Shown here: one piece after another, positions 56,925 through 64,000 of the stretch | Layout of the letters: every line of letters starts with the position of its first letter | Numbering within the stretch: position 1 is the stretch's first letter | Virus record (IMG/VR): IMGVR_UViG_3300032315_000774 | Coordinates: 62,001 to 126,000 of that record | Origin: a virus | Strand: one strand, 5' to 3' | DNA length: 64,000 nucleotides | The notes under the pieces: generated by a model | Told to the model about the DNA's origin: nothing | Database searches by the model: none | Seen by the model: only the letters and a program-made list of their open reading frames with translations | Program-made: the position numbers and the translations under genes

Positions 56925-59176
56925 CGCACTCCTACGGTCGGGATGCCTGTGGCAGGCTGATTCGACCTGTAGCGCAGTGTAGCGATTCCTGCCTCCGGGT
57001 CCAGAGACATCACGCGCACTGCGCTCACCCAGCCCCAGTCGACCTTGAGCTGCGTTGCTTGTGCACGGAACGCCGACTCGACGAAGTTGCTCAGGTTGTG
57101 GCCTGCCGCTGCGTCCGCATCGAAGATGACGTCGACGAAGTTGTACGCGCCTTCTGTACGTGGGTTCACGACCTCGAACGGGATGTCGCCGAACGCGCGT
57201 GGGCGTACTGGACCCGAGCCATGCGTATCCTCGAACAGCTCGTTCCCCGGAACTTCCTTCTGCGCACGTCGAGCAGCTTCAGGGGTGCGAACCTTACGAG
57301 GCTCCATGTCGCGCCGCTTGACTTTGCGAGGAGCAGGCACGTTCGGTGTCACCTCTGCAGGCGCTGCAGGCGCTGCAGGCGCTTCTTGCTCAGGCTCGGA
57401 CGTGTCGATGCCGTATGGCGACTTCTCCTTCTGAACACGCCACGGGTTCCAGTACGAAGGTGTCTCTGACTCCGTCATGCGCGGACGAAGAACGCTGCGA
57501 GGACCAGAACGCGTGCTGGGCTGCATCACGTTGCCTTCGGAGTCGTAGCGCTTCGGATCGAGAAGATACTCGCCGATCGAGGGGTTCGATCGAATGACCG
57601 CAGCCAGCTGTTCTGGCTTCGACTTCGACAGCATGTCTGGCTTGCTGCGCAGGTACTGAGCCAGCACTGTGTCCACGTACTGTGAGTACGTGTTCGGTCG
57701 ACTGAGCACGGCGTCCGCGATGTCTTCCGGTGTCACCAGCTTCTTCGACTGATCGACCGCACGTACCTCGAACCCGCGCGCCAGCGAAGCCACGACCTGC
57801 ATGTGGAGCAGCTTGTCGTCGAACATCGACGCCGTCCGCTCCGCGAGCTGCTTGACCATCTCGTCGCCGTACTCGTCGTAGTACCGCTTCCAGTAGTCGG
57901 ACGCCGTGCTGTCGACAGCGGCCTTGTCCTCGGCTGTGTGGCCTGACGGTTCGAGCCAGTCTGGCAGCTCCGAAGGCGCCATCGTGCGGTACGAGTCGTC
58001 TTCCCGCTGACGCAAGCGGCGCTGCTTGCGCTTCGCCTCTTCGCGCGCGATCTCTTCTTGTGCTTGGTCGGCACGACCCATGTCTGCTGGGCTCATGCGC
58101 TGGACCATCGTCTTCTGACGATCCGACTCCAGACGCAGCGGCACGCGCTTGTTGTCGACGTGGTCGTAGTCGATCTTGGCGTCGTCGAACTCCTTCAGCA
58201 CGTCGTCGAGCGCTGCACGCGGCACGTAGACGTAGCTGTCGAGGTAGACGTCTGAGTTGTCTTCGGTCTCTCGCTGGACCAGACGGCCACTGAAGCGCTC
58301 GATGATGCTCTTGGCGCGCTCCGCGTTCGTCACTGCACGGTCCCATGCCTCGGTGCGGTCTGTCTCCGGCTTGAAGGGTGCCATGAGGTCGCCGCTTTCG
58401 ATGTACCCGCACAACAGCTCGATCTGAACCTCGTCGCCTTCGCTCGCGTGGTGCAGCATCTGCTCGTTGCTGTCGTTGTGCGACAGCGGCCCGACGAACA
58501 TGGACTCGTAGGCGTCGTCCGACGTCGAGATGCCTTCGTTCGTCGGCTGACGATCGATGCCAGTCGTCGTCTCGAACGCACGCTTCGCCAGCTCCTTCGT
58601 CGCGAAACGAAGACGCAGGTGAAGACGTCCTGGCTGCCGGTCATCACCGTCGATGACGCGCGCGCCTGGATACGCTCGACGTACGAACTCGGCGACGTCT
58701 GACTCGCTCGGCTTGAAGCCTGCGTCGAGCTGCAGCGTCGCTGTGTACTCGAAGCCCTCTGCGTCTGCAGGCGTGAGCGAGCGTGTGCTCGCGAAGCGCT
58801 CCTGCCGCACAGCTGTGCGACGGAACTCTTCGGCGAGCTTCGCCCGCTTCAACGCGCCACTGAGCGGTCGCACCTTGCTCGCAGGCAAGATGAACCGACT
58901 GGCGCTCTCGTCGGCGAGGATGTGGACCATCCCATCGCTCGTCGCACGCACGACGATGCCTGCTTGCACCGAGCCGTCGGTGTGGTCGAACTCGACCTGT
59001 GCATCCTTCTTCCAGCGGCCGTCGTCGAGCTTGCCTGCGGCCCACAGTGCGTCACCTGCAGCACGCAGATGACGGTCACCGACACCCGCGAGTGCTGCAT
59101 CCCAGTTGATGCGAGCCTGCGGTGTCGGTGCCGCCGCGACCTTGGGGTTCTTGAATGGGTCTCGCTCCAGAACCAC
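56921..59176 (-). CDS. Large hypothetical protein, 751 aa
   Basis: Modular protein. An SH3/KOW-like segment lies near 55-110 (KKDAQVEFDHTDGSVQAGIV). A mixed region to 370 is followed by a basic linker. A segment near 420-450 (ASDYWKRYYDEYGDEMVKQL) is shared with the 101-aa gene upstream. A Pro/Ala linker lies near 600, and there is a C-terminal domain of 100 residues. No enzymatic motif seen. Its size, linkers and head-operon position suggest a virion or internal protein. Confidence 0.6.
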   Translation of the reverse strand: MVLERDPFKNPKVAAAPTPQARINWDAALAGVGDRHLRAAGDALWAAGKLDDGRWKKDAQVEFDHTDGSVQAGIVVRATSDGMVHILADESASRFILPASKVRPLSGALKRAKLAEEFRRTAVRQERFASTRSLTPADAEGFEYTATLQLDAGFKPSESDVAEFVRRAYPGARVIDGDDRQPGRLHLRLRFATKELAKRAFETTTGIDRQPTNEGISTSDDAYESMFVGPLSHNDSNEQMLHHASEGDEVQIELLCGYIESGDLMAPFKPETDRTEAWDRAVTNAERAKSIIERFSGRLVQRETEDNSDVYLDSYVYVPRAALDDVLKEFDDAKIDYDHVDNKRVPLRLESDRQKTMVQRMSPADMGRADQAQEEIAREEAKRKQRRLRQREDDSYRTMAPSELPDWLEPSGHTAEDKAAVDSTASDYWKRYYDEYGDEMVKQLAERTASMFDDKLLHMQVVASLARGFEVRAVDQSKKLVTPEDIADAVLSRPNTYSQYVDTVLAQYLRSKPDMLSKSKPEQLAAVIRSNPSIGEYLLDPKRYDSEGNVMQPSTRSGPRSVLRPRMTESETPSYWNPWRVQKEKSPYGIDTSEPEQEAPAAPAAPAEVTPNVPAPRKVKRRDMEPRKVRTPEAARRAQKEVPGNELFEDTHGSGPVRPRAFGDIPFEVVNPRTEGAYNFVDVIFDADAAAGHNLSNFVESAFRAQATQLKVDWGWVSAVRVMSLDPEAGIATLRYRSNQPATGIPTVGVR

Positions 59177-59179
59177 GGT

Positions 59180-62100
59180 TCACCCCTTGCTCGGCGTCGG
59201 CAGGTCGCCCTGCGGGAACGTGAGCGTCTTCCGCTTCTTCGGCTTCGGGGCCTGACGCGTCGGCATCGGCAGGTCACCTTCTGGCTCGAAGTGCGGCTTC
59301 ATCGTCGACGGCTTCGGACGCTTGTAGCTGACGTCGAAGGCTGAAGCCTCCGGATCGCCACCTTCGAGCACCTTGCCTGGCTTCGGCCCCTTCGGAGGCT
59401 TCGGCACGCTCTTGTGATCGAAGACCTTCTGCGCGTAGCGGTCGCGCGGCTTCTCTTCACGATCGCGCTCGTCCTCGTACGACTCACGCGAGCGGTCTTC
59501 CTTCCGCTCACGATCGCGGACGAACTCGTTCCACTCGTCCTCGTCGTACTCCTCGGGATCGAGGTCGTCGATGATCGTGAACGTCATGTTCGTCGGAGCC
59601 GCGTCCTTCTTCTTGTCCTTGGGCTTGTCTTCGGGCTTCGGCTTCGGCTGCCATGGCCCATCACCGCCCCAGCCCGTCGGACGCTTCTGCGCGACCTGGG
59701 AGAGCAGTGCAGGACGTGACCACGCGCGCTGTGCGGCGGCCACGATCTCTCCGCCGACGATCTGACGCGCGGACGTCTGGTCCTCGCCCTTCGTCTGCAG
59801 GAAGTGCTTGAAGCTCGACCGGAACTCGGCGACCGCTTCGTCGATCGTCATGCCCTGGTTTCGATACGTGCGCATCGCCGACTCGATCTCGCTGCGCTCT
59901 TCCTCCGTCAGAGGCGCCATCTCCATCGAGCCGCCGCTCAGCTCGGGTGGTGCGTCGGCCGCTCCACCTTCGTCGATCATCATCTGCAGCTCTTCGGGCG
60001 CGATCTGCGCGCGGCGCATCTGCACGACCTTGCCGTGCTTCGAAGCGATGCGCAGCGCATCCGCCAGGCGAGATGCGTTGATCGCGATGTCGCGGGTCTT
60101 CGACCCTTGCGTCACGGTCGCCACGAAGCTGTTCGTCGACAGCGCGTCGATCACAGCGTCGACCGCGTCGCGTGCCTCGACCAGCTTGTGCTCGGCCTCT
60201 TGCGACTTCTTGACGCGATCGACACCTTTACCCGGCTCAGCGATCGGCGCGAACGACGGGATGACCGCGCTGACTGCGTCTGCGAGCGGCGTCATCTTGT
60301 CGCCTGCCATCACGAGCGAGTCGACGAGATCCTGCATGCTGTTCGTGACGATCATCAGCGCGTTGTTCGCCTCGTCGAGGTTGTCGGCGAACAGCGGAAA
60401 GACGTCCAGCGCGGTCTGGATCGCTGTCTTCGCCGTCTCCGCCTGGAGCATCGCGTCCTGGTTGTCCATCGACTGCGCGCGCTTTGCTGTCTTCGACTCC
60501 AGCTGATGGAGGCGTTCCTTGAGCTTCTCTTGCGTGTTCTCCAGCTCCTCGACGAGCTTCTTGTTGCCGCTCTCGTACGCCTGATCGAGCTGGCGGTCGA
60601 CGCGGACTTCTTCCGCGAACAAGAAGTCGTAGAGCACCTTCTCCGGCACGGAGAGATGCGCGGGCGACTCCTTCCAGTACCCTTTCTCGATGGCGTCTCG
60701 GATGTCTTCGTCCGACATCGTGTTCTCGAAGTAGCTCACGCCGGTGTTGAACAGAGGCTCTGACTTCACCAGCTTGATGATCTCGTCGTGGACGATCTCG
60801 GCCTGTGCGCTCTTCGACTCGCGGGCCTGTGGAGCAGGCTGCGTCATCGGGGCGAGCTGCGGCGAAGGCTGCGGAGGCTGCTGCGCGGGCGGCTGCGGCG
60901 TCTGAGGCTCGGGCGCGCGTGGAGGCGGCTGATACGTCGGCTGTGGTGCCGTCGAGATGATCTGCGCCTCCACACCGAACCGCGACGCCAGCACGCGCTG
61001 CACGGCGTTGGCTTCGTCCTTCGACGCTGCTGCTTCCAGCCGCAGGTTCTTTCCTGCGACCGTGTACACGGCGTTCGGGAGCACTTCGCGTGCGGCGAGG
61101 TACATGCGACGCGCGTTGAGCACGTCACCGTTCGGCAGCGCGGCTTCCAGCACGATCCGCTTCTTCGCCGGGACTTCGTACGCAGCCGAGCGGAAGAAGC
61201 CGATGAGCGAGTCGAGCTTGTCCAAGCTCGCGCGCTTCACTTCCTTCTCGCCTCGACGCACGACCGCCTCGACACCTTCCGTGCCGATCGACCAGTCACG
61301 AGCAGTGACCGTGTTCGCGGCCAGCACCTTCGTCTCGATCGCCTCGGCCGACAGCACCTCGATGGGTGCGCTCGCGCGACGACGCACGAACAGCGCCTCG
61401 GCTGGGCTCAGCGCCACGACCGCTTCGTTCGCGAACGCGACGACCGAGCCCATGACCCGCGCCTGCGACGTGTCGAGCTGGTGCTGACGCATGTCGCTTG
61501 CGAGGCGTGACAACGCCACCGGCATGCTCGACGCTTCGATCGTCTGGATCGGCATGTCGGCCAGCTCGTCGCCCTCGACGGCGTACACGTCGTACGGCTC
61601 GTCCATGAGCGGCGGCTCGTCCCCGACCACGACGACCGCATCGTCTGTCGGCGTCAGCGTAACTTCGAGGTTCTCGCCGGGCGCGCTCGGGTCCTCGACC
61701 ACTGCGCTTGGTGCGACGAACTCGTCGAGCATCCCCATCTCGACGACCTCGTCCTGATCGGCGAGCGCGACTTCGACCACGAGCGGGTCACCTGTGTTCG
61801 GCGACGCCACCGGCACGACCTCCTCGGTCAGCTCCTCGTGCGGCACCGCTTCTTCCTTCGCCTCGTGCTCTGCAGGTGTGTCGAGCCCTTCGACGGGAAC
61901 GTCCTCTGGCACCATCTCCAGCTCCTGTGCTCGACGGAGGAACACGTCCTCGCTCGCGGCCATCACCGACCATGCCGCCTCGAATGGATCACTGTGCGTG
62001 CGCTGTGCGTGCACGAGACGCAGCTGACCTCGGAGATACGACCGCGCGCGCTCGCTCTGGAAGTCCGAGCCACCAAGCCCTGCTTCACGGCAGTTCTCGA

Positions 62101-62659
62101 CGAACGCTTCCTCGATCTCTTCCGACGTCTTGCCTTCGCACTGAGCGTCGATCTTCGCTGCGATGGCGTTCAGCTTGGTGATGGGCAGCGTGCTGAAGCC
62201 GCTGGTCTTCAGCGACGCGTCGATCGCTTCCGCAGTCTTCGACTTCGGGTACTGACGCGTGTAGAACGTGTTGAAGCGCGCGACGTCACCGATCGACAGC
62301 ACTCCGTCCATCGACGCCTGGTACAGCTTGAGCCCGTGCGCTGCGGCGCGACGAAGACCGGCGTCCTTGCCGTTCTTTTCGGACGCAGCCTTGAGCCCGC
62401 GCCAGAAGTCGCCACGCGTGATCGCGGGACGCGCGTCGTCGAACATCGACGCATGAGCCGCGAGTGCGCGCTCTTGCTGTGCCAGCTTCACGCTCGGGAG
62501 AAGAGCTGTCGCGAGCGTCCGCTGCTCCTGACGAACCGCGCGAGTCGACTCACGCGCTTCGGCGTCCGCATGCAGGCGTTCGGCGATCCGCGACAGAGGC
62601 CCGTCACCGAGTTCGACGACAGGCACACCCGCGATGGTGGCGACCTTCGATGTCTTCAT
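59180..62659 (-). CDS. Very large hypothetical protein, 1159 aa
   Basis: Starts MKTSKVATIAGVPVVELGDG at 62659 with an ATGA overlap; a longer frame extends upstream but lies in shadow of other genes. The N-terminal 250 residues are helical, followed by a long acidic region (250-380), a beta-type core (to 640), a Pro/Gln-rich linker near 650-690 (QPPAQQPPQPSPQLAP) and a helical/coiled-coil part (730-960). The C-terminal 150 residues are Lys/Pro-rich and disordered (KPKPEDKPKDKKKDAAPTN). Possibly an internal head or ejection protein; no family recognised. Confidence 0.6.
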   Translation of the reverse strand: MKTSKVATIAGVPVVELGDGPLSRIAERLHADAEARESTRAVRQEQRTLATALLPSVKLAQQERALAAHASMFDDARPAITRGDFWRGLKAASEKNGKDAGLRRAAAHGLKLYQASMDGVLSIGDVARFNTFYTRQYPKSKTAEAIDASLKTSGFSTLPITKLNAIAAKIDAQCEGKTSEEIEEAFVENCREAGLGGSDFQSERARSYLRGQLRLVHAQRTHSDPFEAAWSVMAASEDVFLRRAQELEMVPEDVPVEGLDTPAEHEAKEEAVPHEELTEEVVPVASPNTGDPLVVEVALADQDEVVEMGMLDEFVAPSAVVEDPSAPGENLEVTLTPTDDAVVVVGDEPPLMDEPYDVYAVEGDELADMPIQTIEASSMPVALSRLASDMRQHQLDTSQARVMGSVVAFANEAVVALSPAEALFVRRRASAPIEVLSAEAIETKVLAANTVTARDWSIGTEGVEAVVRRGEKEVKRASLDKLDSLIGFFRSAAYEVPAKKRIVLEAALPNGDVLNARRMYLAAREVLPNAVYTVAGKNLRLEAAASKDEANAVQRVLASRFGVEAQIISTAPQPTYQPPPRAPEPQTPQPPAQQPPQPSPQLAPMTQPAPQARESKSAQAEIVHDEIIKLVKSEPLFNTGVSYFENTMSDEDIRDAIEKGYWKESPAHLSVPEKVLYDFLFAEEVRVDRQLDQAYESGNKKLVEELENTQEKLKERLHQLESKTAKRAQSMDNQDAMLQAETAKTAIQTALDVFPLFADNLDEANNALMIVTNSMQDLVDSLVMAGDKMTPLADAVSAVIPSFAPIAEPGKGVDRVKKSQEAEHKLVEARDAVDAVIDALSTNSFVATVTQGSKTRDIAINASRLADALRIASKHGKVVQMRRAQIAPEELQMMIDEGGAADAPPELSGGSMEMAPLTEEERSEIESAMRTYRNQGMTIDEAVAEFRSSFKHFLQTKGEDQTSARQIVGGEIVAAAQRAWSRPALLSQVAQKRPTGWGGDGPWQPKPKPEDKPKDKKKDAAPTNMTFTIIDDLDPEEYDEDEWNEFVRDRERKEDRSRESYEDERDREEKPRDRYAQKVFDHKSVPKPPKGPKPGKVLEGGDPEASAFDVSYKRPKPSTMKPHFEPEGDLPMPTRQAPKPKKRKTLTFPQGDLPTPSKG

Positions 62660-62961
62660 GCTGCACCCCGTGCGAACTGCACGAGCGTGCCTTCCGCATC
62701 GAACGTGGCGACGACAGGCACGACCTTCGTCGCGACACGCGCGACCGCCTCGACGATCACACCGCCCGCTTCGGTCTTCCGCACACCAAGAGGCTGCAGT
62801 GCGAAAGCGACACGTGGGGGCTTGCTTGCGTCTGCTTGACGCGTCTGAGGCTCGGAAGCGAGGACGGCCGCCTGGATCTTGCGGGGGATGTCTTTGACCC
62901 AGACCTTGCCGTAGTCCCCGAAATACTTCTGCCAGTAGTCGCGCGTGACGGAGTCGGTCAT
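62656..62961 (-). CDS. Small hypothetical protein, 101 aa
   Basis: Begins MTDSVTRDYWQKYFGDYGKV, a segment that recurs in the 751-aa protein downstream (ASDYWKRYYDEYGDEMVKQL), then a beta-rich half (VVPVVATFDAEGTLVQFARG). Its own TGA overlaps the ATG of the 1159-aa gene. Function unknown. Confidence 0.65.
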   Translation of the reverse strand: MTDSVTRDYWQKYFGDYGKVWVKDIPRKIQAAVLASEPQTRQADASKPPRVAFALQPLGVRKTEAGGVIVEAVARVATKVVPVVATFDAEGTLVQFARGAA

Positions 62962-62997
62962 GCACGAGCGTGCGTGACCGGCTGTCTGTCAGTGTCG

Positions 62998-63999
62998 TTA
63001 GACGTCCGTGATCAAAACGCCCGTCGCGCGAGGTCCGACCTGCACCTGATGCACGAACGGAGGCAGCTCGTGACCTCGGGTGGTCGACAGGAACACGTTC
63101 GTCAGCACGCCTGCCTCCAGCTGCTCCTGGAGCTGCACGCACAGCTTCTCGATATTGCTGGGGCTGTAGGGGGCCAGCTGCGCGTCGTCGAGGTACAGGA
63201 CGCGTACAGGCGTGTCTTCCGTCCACGCGAGGACGAGACCGAGCATCAGGCTCGTCTGCTCTGCGCCCGACCACGCACCTCGCCCTCGGCGCCCGCCTCG
63301 CGCGTCGATCGACCAGAGACCCGTGTCAGAGTCGCAGCGCGCGACGAAGCCTTCGGGGAGGTAGGGATTCACGGCAGCCTCTGCCGTCGTCACGACCGTG
63401 CGCAGCTCCGTTTGGAGCTGTCGCGTCACGAGGTCTTCGAGCACCTTCGCGACCGACTGACGCTCGGTCGTGATCGCCGCTTGCCGCTCCAGCTCGCTCA
63501 CCACGTTCAGACTCGCACGCTTGCTCGTCGCCGACTCGATCTGCGCCTGGAGCACGTCCGAACTCGGCCCTTCGTACACCACGAAGTTCCCGCGCACAGG
63601 ACGCGTAGCGCTCTCAGCATCCGCGATCTTCTTGCGAAGGTCGGTCAGTTCTGCGTCGACTTCTGCAAGCTGCGCGGCTGTGTTATGGCTCAGCACGACC
63701 GCAGCGAGCTTCGCTTCCGCCTCCGCGAGCTGCTTGCGTCGAATCTCTAGCAGCTCTCGGTACTCGACGGCTTTCCCGCTCAAGTCGACGCGAGATGCAC
63801 ACAGCGGACACTGCTTGCTGTTACCTTCACAGGTCTTGATCAGCCACTCGATGCGGTCGATCTTCGCTGTCAGTGCAGTAATCTCTGCACGCGATTCTTG
63901 TGTCTGGTCGTCGGCCCGCTTCTTCTGGTCTTCGAGCGCAGCGCGTCGCTCTTCGAGCGTCTGCACACGCTCACGCCAAGGACGTAGCTGCTTCTGCAT
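62998..63999 (-). CDS. Rad50/SbcC-like ATPase, partial (N terminus outside window)
   Basis: C-terminal 333 residues of an SMC/Rad50-type protein. Coiled coil at about 1-60, zinc hook CPLC near residues 66-69, returning coiled coil to about 150, then the C-terminal ATPase half. That half has signature motif WSGAEQTSLMLGLVLAW, Walker B VRVLYLDDAQLA and switch region STTRGHELPP. The Walker A half must lie upstream beyond the window edge. Such proteins pair with an Mre11/SbcD-type nuclease (T4 gp46/gp47) in recombination, replication and DNA-end processing. Confidence 0.85.
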   Translation of the reverse strand: MQKQLRPWRERVQTLEERRAALEDQKKRADDQTQESRAEITALTAKIDRIEWLIKTCEGNSKQCPLCASRVDLSGKAVEYRELLEIRRKQLAEAEAKLAAVVLSHNTAAQLAEVDAELTDLRKKIADAESATRPVRGNFVVYEGPSSDVLQAQIESATSKRASLNVVSELERQAAITTERQSVAKVLEDLVTRQLQTELRTVVTTAEAAVNPYLPEGFVARCDSDTGLWSIDARGGRRGRGAWSGAEQTSLMLGLVLAWTEDTPVRVLYLDDAQLAPYSPSNIEKLCVQLQEQLEAGVLTNVFLSTTRGHELPPFVHQVQVGPRATGVLITDV

Positions 64000-64000
64000 T

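Noticed and set aside
57346-57400. GCAGGCGCT tandem repeat as a mobile or regulatory repeat
   Set aside because: It encodes the Pro/Ala linker (AAPAAPAE) of the 751-aa protein and is simple coding repetition.
62464-63750. Plus-strand open frame of over 400 codons
   Set aside because: Antisense to the Rad50-like and 1159-aa genes; Arg/His-rich composition and no motifs. Not supported as a gene.

Overview
The window looks like part of the genome of a large, GC-rich, contractile-tailed bacteriophage (myovirus). Evidence for this is a tail sheath protein, a two-gene tail-tube block, a complete baseplate set, terminase, portal, capsid protease/scaffold, capsid protein and a large tRNA array. Every gene I can support lies on the minus strand, so transcription runs from position 64000 down to 1. 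Genes are packed with ATGA/GTGA/TGATG overlaps. The phage species cannot be named from the sequence. The host is uncertain; the only hint is a secreted esterase with an Asp/Ala/Pro-rich linker of a kind common in myxobacterial lipoproteins (inference).

Right to left, in transcription order. 64000-62998: C-terminal part of a Rad50/SbcC-type ATPase with a zinc hook. 62961-53367: large and small proteins mostly of unknown function, including a DUF192-like protein and a SAP-like protein. 53363-40017: packaging and head module: terminase large subunit, a DUF7178-like/HAD fusion, portal, zinc-binding prohead protease fused to a scaffold-like tail, a probable decoration protein, the capsid protein, then a probable lysis group (holin-like and spanin-like membrane proteins). 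40020-33964: neck and virion proteins, one interrupted by a 426-residue intein with a LAGLIDADG endonuclease, followed by an AT-rich 271-bp spacer with 12 copies of CTCAC/GTGAG.

33932-10988: tail module: sheath, two paralogous tube-like proteins, two tail-assembly chaperone-like genes overlapping at a possible -1 frameshift site, tape measure, hub, spike, gp25-like wedge, baseplate J, and several large tail-fibre/receptor-type proteins. 10991-10353: an M15 peptidase endolysin with a peptidoglycan-binding tail. 10356-4702: small regulatory-looking genes (zinc-ribbon proteins, a WYL-domain protein, a P-loop NTPase, a sigma-70-like factor, a 5'(3')-deoxyribonucleotidase-like HAD protein, two paralogous small proteins).

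4577-3615: an alpha/beta-hydrolase of the PHB-depolymerase/LpqC esterase type, flanked by strong hairpins like an independent 'moron' cassette. 3473-815: 25 recognisable tRNA genes plus one interrupted tRNA-like gene; together they cover every amino acid except tryptophan. Three tRNA-Leu genes have lost the usual long variable arm, and two spacers inside the array hold elaborate hairpins. 631-20: a protein of unknown function, with the first codons of another gene at the left edge.
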